Source of the DNA: Kaistella sp. 97-N-M2
Lineage (GTDB): Bacteria > Bacteroidota > Bacteroidia > Flavobacteriales > Weeksellaceae
Direction of reading: 5' to 3'
DNA length: 64,000 nucleotides
Assembly (NCBI RefSeq): GCF_021513235.1
Contig: NZ_CP090976.1
Location: forward strand, 558,001-622,000
The notes below the pieces were generated by a model that saw nothing but the letters and a program-made list of their open reading frames with translations, ran no database searches and was not told the DNA's origin. Position 1 is the first letter of the stretch. Each line of letters starts with the position of its first letter. Below are positions 18,062-26,865 of the stretch, one piece after another. The translations under genes and the position numbers were made by a program.

Positions 18062-18721
18062 TTACCGCAAAATATACCATTTTCTGCTAATAAAAATCAG
18101 TAAAAATAACCAGGAATAGCCCAGGCACAAACCGCCTAAAACATCGCTGGGATAATGAACCCGCAAATAAACGCGGCTGAAACCGATGGTCAGCGATAGC
18201 GCGATTAAAAAAGTCATCATAATATACTTCCAAACCCGCGGCAGGTTGGTTAACCATATAAAATAGGCCAAAGTGCCATAAAATATAAAACTGAAGGTTG
18301 CATGACCACTGGGAAAACTAAAACTTTCTTCTTTGTAAAGCAGCGGAAAAGGCGGCCGTGCACGCGCAAAAAACATTTTCGAACTGTAAATAAGTAGCAA
18401 GCCGCCAGCTCCGGCGACGAATGTGAAGATTGCTTTGCGGTAAAATTTAAAAACAACTAAAATTCCCATCAGAAAGGGATAGGCAATTTTTACAAAAGGC
18501 GCGGAAGAAAACTGCGAGATCAGGTACATAAAACCGGTTGCGCTGTCTTTTATAATATGCGCCCGGAAAAATTGAAAAATAATAAAATCAACCTCATCTT
18601 CTTTCTCCAAAATAATTTCGTCGATGATGCGAAAAAAAGTAAAGATTGTTATTATAAAGAGGAACAGGGAAAGCAAAAGCCTCCAGGAACTGTTTCGATA
18701 AAAATCTTTAACAAACTTCAT
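18062..18721 (-). CDS. PAP2-family membrane phosphatase
   Basis: 219 residues with about six membrane segments. The three PAP2 motifs are visible: KMFFARARPPFP, then FPSGHATFSF, then SRVYLRVHYPSDVLGG, with the catalytic His residues in the last two. Members dephosphorylate lipid phosphates such as undecaprenyl pyrophosphate or phosphatidic acid. It follows the heme oxygenase gene by 28 bp and is probably in the same operon, though a functional link is not evident. Confidence 0.87.
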   Translation of the reverse strand: MKFVKDFYRNSSWRLLLSLFLFIITIFTFFRIIDEIILEKEDEVDFIIFQFFRAHIIKDSATGFMYLISQFSSAPFVKIAYPFLMGILVVFKFYRKAIFTFVAGAGGLLLIYSSKMFFARARPPFPLLYKEESFSFPSGHATFSFIFYGTLAYFIWLTNLPRVWKYIMMTFLIALSLTIGFSRVYLRVHYPSDVLGGLCLGYSWLFLLIFISRKWYILR

Positions 18722-18749
18722 TTTTATAAAAAATATCTAATGTTTAATT

Positions 18750-19295
18750 TTAGTCCGCGAGATCGAGTAAAAACTGATAAGCTCTTTTCGCACCATCTAA
18801 AAAATCTTCCTCATTAGACCCGTCGTATGCGCTTTCGAGAACTTCGCGGAAATTTTTCCAAAGAAGACCGGTTTCCGCGCCATAACAACCGAAAAAATTA
18901 AAAGTGATTCCCGCAAACTCAGGGTTTTTTGCCAGATTTTTTGCAATCACATTTCCACCCAACGTGGCACCTTCCATCACATATAAAATCCCTAAGGCTT
19001 CGGCTTCGTTTTTTATGATAATATTTTCTGGAATTTGAGCCTGAAAATCCTTAAGGTCTTTTTGAAGGAAAGGTAACTTCCTGCGCCGATCTAGATTTAA
19101 CTTTTGCGCATTCTCCGCAGAAATTTTCGCAAAAACAGCCTCTTCGAAATGCAGAAGAAAAGAATAGTTATGTTGTAGAAGTTGCTGATATTCGCTGCGT
19201 GTAAAACTTTTATCCATAATCTTATTGGACATCAGTTTCTCCTCAACCAGATCGTGCAGATTTTTGGTGTGTTCTTTTAAAAGACTTCCGATCAT
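18750..19295 (-). CDS. bphO: Heme oxygenase (biliverdin-forming), partner of the bacteriophytochrome
   Basis: 181 residues of the bacterial heme oxygenase family. The proximal heme His is in KNLHDLVEE near the N terminus. The distal helix is recognisable at ALGILYVMEGATLGGNVI. It oxidises heme to biliverdin, CO and iron. The start lies 8 bp after the phytochrome stop on the same strand, so the enzyme very likely supplies the biliverdin chromophore, as in other bphP-bphO operons. Confidence 0.9.
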   Translation of the reverse strand: MIGSLLKEHTKNLHDLVEEKLMSNKIMDKSFTRSEYQQLLQHNYSFLLHFEEAVFAKISAENAQKLNLDRRRKLPFLQKDLKDFQAQIPENIIIKNEAEALGILYVMEGATLGGNVIAKNLAKNPEFAGITFNFFGCYGAETGLLWKNFREVLESAYDGSNEEDFLDGAKRAYQFLLDLAD

Positions 19296-19303
19296 AGGAA
19301 AAA

Positions 19304-21493
19304 TTAGGGTTTTTTAAATGTAAGGAAAAAAGTGGTTCTTTCATTTGGAATACTTTCATAAGAAATGCTTCCGCCGAGGCGCAGCATAATTCGGTCCACG
19401 ATGGACAGTCCTACGCCGTTTCCCTTAAAATTCCTCGCATTATCCATTCTTTGGAAGATTTTGAACATTTTATCCTGTTGTTCTTTCTGAATTCCAATTC
19501 CGTTATCGGTAATTTCAAAAATAACTTTATCATTAACTATTGCGCCACTCACTTCCACCACCGGATTTTCAGTTTGAGAAGAATATTTTACGGCGTTGGT
19601 GATCACATTTTGGAAAACCTGATGGAGCAAAGTCTTATCGGCACAAACATCGGGACAATCGCGCACAATAATCTGCGTTTTTTCCGTCCCGTATGTGATG
19701 ATGGCGTCGCTGTTGATTTTCTCGATGAGCGTTTTTGTCGGAACCTGCACCAAATTTATTTCCACCGATTTTGCGCGGCTCAACTGTAAAACTTCGCGCA
19801 TCATGTTGGCCATTCCATCGATTTCGGTTACAATGCCGTTGAGTTTTTTCTGGAGATAAGGATTGTCTTTATTTTTGGACAGTAGCATCTGGGCATTCAA
19901 CTTCATCACCGTTAAGGGTGTTCCTAAATCATGGGAGATGGAATAGGAAAAACTGTCGAGTTCTTCATTAACTTCTTTTAACTCCGCAATAAGCGCTTTC
20001 ACTTTGACAAACTGGTTGTGCGAAGCTTCGAGTAAAATTTCGGAAACCTTTTTAATGGCCAAAAGATCTTTGGTTTTCCAGGGCGCCGATTTTCCTTTGA
20101 TGCTTTCTTTGTAAATGGCAAAAGATTTACGCGGTGAGACCAGCATTTTTTCTCCTTCCTGCTGCATCACAGATTCGAAGGCTTTCTCCGGGTTGCCGGC
20201 CCACAGAATATCTTCTTCCTCTTCCTGCCGAAACCAGATGAGAAACTCTTTTTTAGTGTTATCTAAAAATACGGCACAAATTCCGGCGGCGTTTTCCATC
20301 TGGGGAAAGTAGCGGTTGCGAAATTCATTGCTTGCAAAGTAGTTTTCTTTATCCTCGGCTTTTATCCAGTCTCTTATTTTCAGGATGTCTTCTTCGGCGG
20401 GAACCAGCCCTGTGCTCACCACTGTTTCACCGGTGATCACTGCAAGTCCCGCGGCATCAGGATAACCGCAAATCTCTTCGATATTATCGTAAAGTGCAGC
20501 GTCTAAATCATCAAACTTCAAAAGCTTGTGCATGAGCAGCGCATTTTTTTTATCGTAAGCGATGCTGATTTCTAAGTTTTGTTTTGCCTTTAAAGCAGTA
20601 TACGTATTTGCAGCCAGAATGGTAAAAACTTCGGCCCGTATACGACCAATGAGATCGATGTGTTTGCTTGTCCTATTCTGGCAGGTTACGAGACCCCAAA
20701 GTTCATCATTTACAATAATCGAGGTGCTGAAACTGGACGTCGCATTTCCGTTTTTTAAATATTGAACATGAATGGGCGACATTGCACGCAAATTGGAATA
20801 CGTTAGATCTATTAGTGCATCTGTACTGCATATTATAGGAACAGGCGGTGCATCAGCATTGCTGAGAATCCTTTTTCTTTTCTTTAAATACAGTGCTCTG
20901 GCCTGAATGGGAATGTCGCTTTCGGGATAATGCAAATTCAGATAACTTTCAATATTATCTTTCTTTTTTTCGGCAACCACCACGCCACTGCCATCTTCTA
21001 AAAACCGATAAACCATCATTCGGTCATAATTTATGGTATCGCCAAAAGCGGATAAAAGATTCTCCCAGATCGCACTTTCCGTTTTAGAATTGTTGATGCT
21101 TTCGTAACTTCGGGAGACGTAACCATTATGATCAGCGGTTTTTAAAACTTTTTCGAACTGCAGAAAAATATTTTCGCCGGTCCGGAAGATCGTAAAATGA
21201 TAGGTTTTGCCGCCAATCTCGATCTGTTCTAAAAAAAATGAATTTTCTACCAGACAAATCCGGCTGAGATCTTTATAGTTTTTAGACGTCAAAATGGGTT
21301 CGAAAAGACCTGAAAAATCTTCCAGTTTATTTCCGAACAGCGGGGTATTTACGTGAAAAATTTCTGAGAGATTTTCGCTCAGAAATTTTATTTCTTTCGT
21401 TGTAGAATCTAAACCGAGGAGATATCCAAAATCCTGAATATAGCCGGGGATATGAATCTTTTCGTCGTTACAGTCAACAAAATCTATAGCCAT
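19304..21493 (-). CDS. bphP: Bacteriophytochrome histidine kinase
   Basis: Red/far-red photoreceptor kinase of 729 residues from ATG at 21493. Order: PAS (1-110) with the biliverdin-binding Cys at residue 8 in DCNDEKIHIPG; GAF (about 130-300) with the chromophore-pocket motif SDIPIQARALY; PHY (about 315-490) with the PRKSF tongue motif; then a HisKA domain with the phospho-His in SISHDLGTPLT and an HATPase domain with NAVKY, DNGIGI and GVGLSI. No receiver domain or adjacent response-regulator gene is seen, so the output partner lies elsewhere. An in-frame TTG two codons upstream is also possible. Confidence 0.93.
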   Translation of the reverse strand: MAIDFVDCNDEKIHIPGYIQDFGYLLGLDSTTKEIKFLSENLSEIFHVNTPLFGNKLEDFSGLFEPILTSKNYKDLSRICLVENSFFLEQIEIGGKTYHFTIFRTGENIFLQFEKVLKTADHNGYVSRSYESINNSKTESAIWENLLSAFGDTINYDRMMVYRFLEDGSGVVVAEKKKDNIESYLNLHYPESDIPIQARALYLKKRKRILSNADAPPVPIICSTDALIDLTYSNLRAMSPIHVQYLKNGNATSSFSTSIIVNDELWGLVTCQNRTSKHIDLIGRIRAEVFTILAANTYTALKAKQNLEISIAYDKKNALLMHKLLKFDDLDAALYDNIEEICGYPDAAGLAVITGETVVSTGLVPAEEDILKIRDWIKAEDKENYFASNEFRNRYFPQMENAAGICAVFLDNTKKEFLIWFRQEEEEDILWAGNPEKAFESVMQQEGEKMLVSPRKSFAIYKESIKGKSAPWKTKDLLAIKKVSEILLEASHNQFVKVKALIAELKEVNEELDSFSYSISHDLGTPLTVMKLNAQMLLSKNKDNPYLQKKLNGIVTEIDGMANMMREVLQLSRAKSVEINLVQVPTKTLIEKINSDAIITYGTEKTQIIVRDCPDVCADKTLLHQVFQNVITNAVKYSSQTENPVVEVSGAIVNDKVIFEITDNGIGIQKEQQDKMFKIFQRMDNARNFKGNGVGLSIVDRIMLRLGGSISYESIPNERTTFFLTFKKP

Positions 21494-21511
21494 TTGCAAT
21501 TTTCAAACCTC

Positions 21512-21519
21512 AAATATAC
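21512..21519 (-). promoter_or_regulatory. Putative bphP promoter, -7 element
   Basis: The minus strand reads TATATTTG, matching TAnnTTTG, 18 bp before the bphP ATG. It lies in the 37-43 bp gap after the upstream nucleoid-protein gene, so bphP may be transcribed on its own as well as by read-through. Confidence 0.4.
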
Positions 21520-21536
21520 GGATTAATTAACATAAT

Positions 21537-22553
21537 CTATTTCTCTTCCTCGAAATAGAGGCGGTAATATTTTCCGTTTTCATCCTGTCCCTGCTCGATC
21601 ATTTTTCGGTCCCCATGAACGTAGATGGAGAAGTTTTTATCGAGTTTGATAACGCTTTTAAAATAGCGCTGATTTTTCTTTACTGCCGTCTGGTTAATGG
21701 GAAATTCTTCGGAAATCGAAACCTGCATATCCTGCTCGTAATCGGTTTTGAAATTCGAAAAACTTTCGATCACATTTTTATCCTGCAGAACTTCGTTGGT
21801 GAATTCATCAAAATCAAATGTTTCTTTCTCCTTAAAAAAAGTTATCGATTTGGTGAGAAAATCTGCCTGGTCGGGTTTATTCACATCGAATTCCTGCGGC
21901 AACTGCTTGATAACAAAATCTTTGAAGACGGAAAGTGTTTCCTGCGTATGAAAATATTCGTCGTCGCGCTGTCTCACTTTCAAAAAGTCCTCAAACCAAT
22001 AGTCGGCATCGCCATTTTTATTATTATCCACCACAGATACGGCGAAACCGGATTCTTTGTCCGTATTGTAAATAAGACAACCTTTATCGAGTTTCGAAAG
22101 GGAAATTCCGTAATCTTTTTCGATCTCGTAATTTTCGTCGATGGGCAATATTTTGAGAAAAGGATTTTTATTTTCTGTTTTAAAAATTCCGATGGAGTCG
22201 ATTTGATTGCCTTCTTCGGTAATGCCACCTTCAAAATAAACAACGAAAACCTCCCCGCCCTGAATACGTGGGTTATCGCTGATCTCAAAAAGGTGTTTTG
22301 CAATATTCTCCGATTCGAAGCGAAATTTATCTTTATCCTCGAAAATTTCGGCCGCCGAAGAATAAACGGGATTTAGGGACAGATAAGAGTCGCTGTAAAA
22401 CTGAAACTGTTCTTCGGATTTGAAGGCATTGAGGAAATAATCGGTTAAAAGCTCCTGCATCTCTTCGCCGAGCTGAAGATCGCCTTCGGAAAGAAAGAGG
22501 TTTTCCTGATTAATTTTGTTTCCTACTTTGTGAACGATGATTTTGGAGAGCAT
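21537..22553 (-). CDS. Nucleoid-associated protein, 37-kDa NdpA/YejK family
   Basis: 338 residues from ATG at 22553, starting MLSKIIVHKVGNKINQE, which resembles the NdpA family start. Later conserved blocks include GGEVFVVYFEG-like sequence and the acidic C terminus. Family members bind the nucleoid and have no well-defined activity. The frame is open to 22619, but the extra 22 residues look non-coding. It is the first gene of the minus-strand group leading into bphP. Confidence 0.8.
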   Translation of the reverse strand: MLSKIIVHKVGNKINQENLFLSEGDLQLGEEMQELLTDYFLNAFKSEEQFQFYSDSYLSLNPVYSSAAEIFEDKDKFRFESENIAKHLFEISDNPRIQGGEVFVVYFEGGITEEGNQIDSIGIFKTENKNPFLKILPIDENYEIEKDYGISLSKLDKGCLIYNTDKESGFAVSVVDNNKNGDADYWFEDFLKVRQRDDEYFHTQETLSVFKDFVIKQLPQEFDVNKPDQADFLTKSITFFKEKETFDFDEFTNEVLQDKNVIESFSNFKTDYEQDMQVSISEEFPINQTAVKKNQRYFKSVIKLDKNFSIYVHGDRKMIEQGQDENGKYYRLYFEEEK

Positions 22554-22794
22554 TGGTTTAAAATTTTTGTGGTGCAAAGATATTTTTAAAAGATCGACAC
22601 AGGAAATTTTTGTGAGCATAGATTTAGGTAAATATTCTTTTTTCCTCAGTTGGCCCTGAAAAATTTGATTTAAGTAATAAGATAAACAAAGTTAAGTTCT
22701 TATAAAAACTATTAAAATTTCAAAATAGTCGACGGCGTGGAATTATTGTTGTTTCGAAACCGCAGACTTTAATATTAATTAAAATAAAAGAGGT

Positions 22795-23352
22795 ATGAAA
22801 AAGTTAACAAACCCTAAAAACGCAATCGCAGCTGCCATATTTTTTGGCGCCGTTAGTGTGGGATATGCACAAACGGACACTGCGGCAACAACGAAAACAA
22901 CGGTAGCGGCTCCCGTAGAAAACACCGCTCAAAACCCGGCGATAGAGGGGTTGAAAAAGCAGGTCGAGGCTAATCCGAGTGATACCGACGCGATCGTAAA
23001 ACTGGCCACCGCTTACCAAGACGCAAAAGACTGGAATAACGCGCTTGTAACGTGGCAAAAAATGTCGACTCTTTTACCGGATTGGGCGCCCTCTTACTAT
23101 AGCCAGGCTTATGTGTACCAAACAATGAAAGACGACGCAAATGCTAAAATGATGTATGAAAAATACATTGCGACCGTAAAACCGGAAGAAGTGGAAGCGA
23201 ACAAAAAGAATCTGGCGTATGCACATTTTTTTGTCGCCTATAATCAAAAGGAAACGGATAAAGAACAGGCAAAAGTGAACATTGCAAAATCGTTGGAATA
23301 TGATCCTGCAAATGCGGATGCGACCAAGCTAAGTGCGTTTCTGAATCAATAA
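22795..23352 (+). CDS. Secreted tetratricopeptide-repeat protein
   Basis: 185 residues with a signal peptide ending near GYAQ. A Thr/Ala-rich linker (about 25-50) precedes two to three TPR-like helical repeats: GLKKQVEANPSDTDAIVKLA, PSYYSQAYVYQTMKDDANAK and NIAKSLEYDPANADATKL. It is probably a periplasmic scaffold, with partners unknown. It is separated from its neighbours by promoter space and a terminator. Confidence 0.75.
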   Translation: MKKLTNPKNAIAAAIFFGAVSVGYAQTDTAATTKTTVAAPVENTAQNPAIEGLKKQVEANPSDTDAIVKLATAYQDAKDWNNALVTWQKMSTLLPDWAPSYYSQAYVYQTMKDDANAKMMYEKYIATVKPEEVEANKKNLAYAHFFVAYNQKETDKEQAKVNIAKSLEYDPANADATKLSAFLNQ

Positions 23353-23391
23353 TCCAGCACTTAGTGTAACTAGTTAACATCGTACATAATG

Positions 23392-23420
23392 AAAATCCTC
23401 CGGTTTACGCCGGAGGATTT
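23392..23420. terminator. Hairpin terminator between converging TPR and thioredoxin-like genes
   Basis: Perfect 11-bp stem AAATCCTCCGG / CCGGAGGATTT with a 6-base loop. The T-tract is short on both sides, so it may serve both strands moderately. Confidence 0.7.
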
Positions 23421-23433
23421 CTGTGTTATACTA

Positions 23434-23949
23434 CTATTTGGCGGCGAATACGCCCTGAATCACCTTTAACTGCGCGTCATTTAGCCTGGAAGTTTTCTTT
23501 AATTTGGCGATAAAAGCGGTAATTTCTTCGGGCGTCGAAGGACAGCCTAAATTTTCTTTCTTATCGTTCAGCGACGTATCCAGTACGTTTCCAGTACCAT
23601 CGAGGAAGACGAAGAAAGGCAAGCCGGCGTCTTTGCCGCCATACTCACCCATCATTTTTTCACCGTTGGGATTTTCCAATTTTTCTTTCTCGCCGCGTTC
23701 CAGCACATCCAGCGAAGCGAAAACATAATTATTTTCGAAGAGATTTTTGGTTTCGGGCAGATTCATTTTTTTATCCATGAGTCGGCACCAACTGCACCAA
23801 GACGCGTGGAAGAAGACCATCACATTTTTATTTTCAGCTTTTGCCTTTTTTTGAGCCTTTGCGATAACGGTTTCTGCTTTTTCCTGCGCAGAAAAATGGT
23901 GTATAAAACCGAAAGCCAGTGCAAATAACAAGATCTTTGTGAATTTCAT
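23434..23949 (-). CDS. Secreted thioredoxin-like protein
   Basis: 171 residues with a signal peptide (cleavage after HHFSAQ). The thioredoxin fold carries HASWCSWCRLMD, a WCxWC motif as in DsbD C-terminal and DUF255-like proteins, then DAGLPFFVFLDGTGNVL with the cis-Pro. The likely role is thiol-disulfide exchange in the periplasm. The substrate is unknown. Confidence 0.82.
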   Translation of the reverse strand: MKFTKILLFALAFGFIHHFSAQEKAETVIAKAQKKAKAENKNVMVFFHASWCSWCRLMDKKMNLPETKNLFENNYVFASLDVLERGEKEKLENPNGEKMMGEYGGKDAGLPFFVFLDGTGNVLDTSLNDKKENLGCPSTPEEITAFIAKLKKTSRLNDAQLKVIQGVFAAK

Positions 23950-24250
23950 TGATTTATAATTTAAGACAAAAGTAGTTTTTTTTAATTGTATTGCTATTAA
24001 TAAACAGAATATGAGGGTTGGGGGCTGGAATCCGTAATTTGTTATATAAAAGAACTCTTCGATGAGTTTTTGTGCATCGGCGGTATGCGTAACTTTTCAC
24101 CTGCCATTCAAATAATTTCTCGAACAAACAAACCTCATTCTGAAATGGCGCATTCACTTTCAAATGTTGTTAAGCGAAAAGTTCTAACAAAAAAAATCCC
24201 CAGATTTTCATCCGGGGAATATTAATTACAAAAATTGTTTGTGTCGAGTA
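23950..24250. other. Intergenic region between the thioredoxin-like gene and dnaK
   Basis: About 300 bases with the dnaK terminator at 24191-24220. An open frame of 69 codons at 23954-24163 on the minus strand has no family features and I do not count it as a gene. Confidence 0.5.
24191..24220 (-). terminator. Intrinsic terminator after dnaK
   Basis: Minus-strand stem TCCCC / GGGGA extended by GAT/ATC with one mismatch, followed by a long T-run on the minus strand. Confidence 0.75.
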
Positions 24251-26149
24251 TTATTTCACTTCTTCAAAGTCCGCATCCTGAACATCTTCTGTTCCGGCAT
24301 TGTCACCTGGATTTCCTTGCGCCTGATCAGCACCCGGTTGTCCTTGGTTTCCTGCAGCGTACATTTCTTCGGAAGCGGCCATCCAGGCAGCATCTAGAGC
24401 TTCTGTTTTGGCCTTTACGCTTTCCATGTCTTTGGCTTCGAAGGCAGTTTTCAATTCTGCGTGAGCGCTTTCAACAGCAGCTTTTTTATCTGCAGATAAC
24501 TTGTCGCCGAATTCTTTGAGTTGTTTTTCTGTTTGGAAAATTAAACCGTCCGCTTTGTTGAATACTTCTACCTCTTCTTTTTTCTTCGCATCAGAGGATG
24601 CATTTTCTTCAGCTTCGCGTTTCATTCTTTGGATCTCGTCATCAGAAAGTCCGGAACTTGCCTGAATCTTAATCGACTGTTCTTTTCCGGTTCCTTTGTC
24701 TTTTGCAGAAACGCTTAAGATACCATTCGCATCAATATCGAAGGTTACTTCAATTTGCGGAACGCCTCGTGGAGAAGGTGGAATGTCGGTAAGATCGAAT
24801 CTTCCAATTTCTTTGTTATCGTTAAACATCGGTCTTTCTCCCTGTCCTACTCTAATAGAAACTGCAGGCTGGTTGTCGCTTGCGGTGGAGAAAACTTCTG
24901 ATTTCTTAGTTGGGATAGTGGTATTGGACTCAATTAGTTTCGTGAAGACAGAACCCATTGTTTCAATTCCTAAAGAAAGCGGCGTAACGTCTAATAAAAG
25001 AACGTCTTTTACATCACCGGTTAAAACACCACCCTGAATGGCTGCACCAATTGCAACAACCTCATCCGGATTCACTCCTTTGGATGGTTTTTTACCGAAG
25101 AATTTTTCCACTTCTTCCTGAATGATCGGGATTCTTGTAGAACCACCAACCAAGATTACCTCATCGATATCGGAAATTGAAAGTCCTGCATCGGAAAGGG
25201 CTTTTTTACACGGCTCCATGGAACGTCTTACCAAATCCGCAGATAACTGCTCGAATTTTGCTCGCGTCAAAGTTTTCACCATGTGTTTCGGACCGCTGGC
25301 AGTCGCAGTAACATATGGCAGGTTAATTTCGGTTTGTGGCGCTGAAGACAATTCAATTTTTGCTTTCTCTGCAGCTTCTTTTAACCTTTGTAAAGCGATT
25401 GGATCTGCTTTCAGATCGACGCCTTCTTCAGATTTGAATTCGTTTGCCATCCAGTTGATGATCACATCATCGAAATCATCACCACCTAAATGCGTATCAC
25501 CATTGGTAGACAATACTTCGAAAACGCCGTCTCCTAAATCAAGGATGGAAACGTCGAACGTACCGCCCCCTAAATCGTAAACTGCAATTTTCTGGTCTTT
25601 ATGTGCTTTATCCATTCCATAAGCCAAGGCTGCTGCAGTAGGCTCATTGATGATTCTTTCTACAGTTAAACCGGCGATTTCACCCGCTTCTTTTGTCGCC
25701 TGTCTTTGGGCATCATTAAAGTAAGCCGGCACGGTAATTACCGCTCTCGTAACTTCCTGACCCAAATAATCTTCTGCCGTTTTCTTCATTTTCTGAAGAA
25801 TCATTGCGGAGATTTCCTGTGGCGTATATTCTCTGTCGTCAATTTTAACTTTAACCGTATCATTCGGTCCTTTCACCACTTTATAGGCAACTCTTCCGAT
25901 TTCCGTAGCATCATCTTTAAAATGCGTACCAATGAAACGTTTGATCGAATAAACCGTTTTGGTTGGGTTGGTTACGGCCTGTCTTTTCGCGGGATCACCT
26001 ACTTTTCTTTCACCATCTTCGGTAAAAGCCACGATGGAAGGAGTGGTTCTTTTACCTTCCGAGTTTGGGATTACAACCGGATCTTTACCTTCCATAACGG
26101 AAACGCACGAGTTGGTTGTTCCTAAGTCAATTCCAATTATTTTACTCAT
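24251..26149 (-). CDS. dnaK: Chaperone DnaK (Hsp70)
   Basis: 632 residues. ATPase domain motifs: [13 protein letters not shown] at the N terminus, [27 protein letters not shown] and [10 protein letters not shown]. The substrate-binding domain begins near residue 390 ([13 protein letters not shown]), and the C terminus ends in a Gly/Gln/Asp-rich tail with the EEVK terminus. It folds and protects proteins with DnaJ and GrpE, neither of which is adjacent. It has its own promoter immediately upstream. Confidence 0.98.
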   Translation of the reverse strand: MSKIIGIDLGTTNSCVSVMEGKDPVVIPNSEGKRTTPSIVAFTEDGERKVGDPAKRQAVTNPTKTVYSIKRFIGTHFKDDATEIGRVAYKVVKGPNDTVKVKIDDREYTPQEISAMILQKMKKTAEDYLGQEVTRAVITVPAYFNDAQRQATKEAGEIAGLTVERIINEPTAAALAYGMDKAHKDQKIAVYDLGGGTFDVSILDLGDGVFEVLSTNGDTHLGGDDFDDVIINWMANEFKSEEGVDLKADPIALQRLKEAAEKAKIELSSAPQTEINLPYVTATASGPKHMVKTLTRAKFEQLSADLVRRSMEPCKKALSDAGLSISDIDEVILVGGSTRIPIIQEEVEKFFGKKPSKGVNPDEVVAIGAAIQGGVLTGDVKDVLLLDVTPLSLGIETMGSVFTKLIESNTTIPTKKSEVFSTASDNQPAVSIRVGQGERPMFNDNKEIGRFDLTDIPPSPRGVPQIEVTFDIDANGILSVSAKDKGTGKEQSIKIQASSGLSDDEIQRMKREAEENASSDAKKKEEVEVFNKADGLIFQTEKQLKEFGDKLSADKKAAVESAHAELKTAFEAKDMESVKAKTEALDAAWMAASEEMYAAGNQGQPGADQAQGNPGDNAGTEDVQDADFEEVK

Positions 26150-26193
26150 AGTATGTATATTTTATTTTAAACTTATTTTGCTAAGGTTTTCTC

Positions 26194-26225
26194 CAAAAAT
26201 ATACCAAGTAACTTTTTGTGACAAA
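26194..26225 (-). promoter_or_regulatory. Putative dnaK promoter
   Basis: On the minus strand TTTG (26225-26222) is followed after 20 bp by TATTTTTG (26201-26194). This fits the Bacteroidetes sigma consensus TTTG-N19-21-TAnnTTTG. The distance to the dnaK ATG is about 45 bp. Confidence 0.6.
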
Positions 26226-26292
26226 TTGACAGAAAGAAAATAATATTGCGAAAACAAACCTCTACTGATCAGTCCTACCCGCAGTATTATAA

Positions 26293-26322
26293 AAAGAAAG
26301 ACACCTTACAAACGAAGGTGCC
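26293..26322 (-). terminator. Intrinsic terminator after the cytochrome c lipoprotein gene
   Basis: Stem CACCTT / AAGGTG with a 7-base loop and a T-rich tail on the minus strand. It separates this gene from dnaK downstream. Confidence 0.7.
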
Positions 26323-26346
26323 TTCAACAAACAATTAAAATATGTA

Positions 26347-26733
26347 TTACTGCTTTAGCGAGAGAATATATTCTACCATCTTTTTTGCATTGTCTTTGCT
26401 CATTCCGGCGTGTGGCGTCATTGGGATTTCGCCCCAATTGCCTTTACCGCCTTCAATAATTTTGCTCGCCAACATCTCAATGTCGCCTTCAGAATATTTA
26501 TCGGCAACCTCCTGATAAGACGGTCCCACCAATTTTGTATCCATTTTGTGACAGGTTAAGCAGTCTGCACCTTCGATGAGGGTTAAACCTTCACTTTTTC
26601 CGGCAGCGGCCGAATCGACTACTTTTACGATCGGCTCCTCCAACATGATATTGCTTTCCCTGTTGGGATCTCCCTGATCTTTTCCACATGAAACGAGCGT
26701 TGCAAATGCGAAGATTGCTAAGTACTTATTCAT
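26347..26733 (-). CDS. Cytochrome c lipoprotein
   Basis: 128 residues from ATG at 26733, with a lipobox (TLVSC at about residue 16) that predicts membrane anchoring. A single heme-binding CLTCH motif follows GADCL, and a candidate axial Met lies in PMTPHAGMS. It resembles small class I cytochromes that pass electrons to periplasmic reductases. It is divergent from a second cytochrome c gene leading into nosZ, with a Crp/Fnr-type dyad between them, so it is probably part of the N2O respiratory chain. Confidence 0.85.
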   Translation of the reverse strand: MNKYLAIFAFATLVSCGKDQGDPNRESNIMLEEPIVKVVDSAAAGKSEGLTLIEGADCLTCHKMDTKLVGPSYQEVADKYSEGDIEMLASKIIEGGKGNWGEIPMTPHAGMSKDNAKKMVEYILSLKQ

Positions 26734-26747
26734 AATCTTATTTTTAA

Positions 26748-26779
26748 CAAAAGTATAAAAAATTTCTGTCGCAAATCTG
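26748..26779 (-). promoter_or_regulatory. Candidate -7 elements for the minus-strand cytochrome c gene
   Basis: Two candidates are seen on the minus strand: TACTTTTG at 26755-26748, a full TAnnTTTG match, and CAGATTTG at 26779-26772, one mismatch. The second lies 30.5 bp from the dyad centre, the same spacing as on the other side. Confidence 0.4.
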
Positions 26780-26798
26780 ACGATAAATGTCATGAAAA

Positions 26799-26820
26799 CC
26801 GTATGACTCAGATCATACGG
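26799..26820. promoter_or_regulatory. Crp/Fnr-type dyad operator between divergent cytochrome c genes
   Basis: Perfect inverted repeat CCGTATGA-N6-TCATACGG. The core TATGA-N6-TCATA has the half-site spacing of Crp/Fnr operators. Its centre is 29.5 bp from the plus-strand -7 element, which would place it near -41.5, the class II activation position. The regulator gene at 34859-35455 is the obvious candidate binder (inference). Confidence 0.65.
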
Positions 26821-26838
26821 TAAAGAGGCAGATTTTGG

Positions 26839-26846
26839 TAACTTTG
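26839..26846 (+). promoter_or_regulatory. Putative promoter of the cytochrome c-nosZ operon, -7 element
   Basis: TAACTTTG matches TAnnTTTG, 20 bp before the cytochrome ATG. No -33 element is visible, which is consistent with dependence on an activator bound at the dyad. Confidence 0.55.
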
Positions 26847-26865
26847 AGTATCGAAAATAAATATT

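Noticed and set aside
21615-22376. 253-codon open frame opposite the NdpA gene
   Set aside because: It lies antisense to a well-supported gene, has no start context and shows mirror composition only.
23954-24163. 69-codon open frame on the minus strand before dnaK's terminator
   Set aside because: No domain, signal or family resemblance, and it sits in AT-rich intergenic sequence.
25122-25580. 152-codon open frame opposite dnaK
   Set aside because: Antisense to a highly conserved gene; codon constraint on dnaK leaves the frame open.
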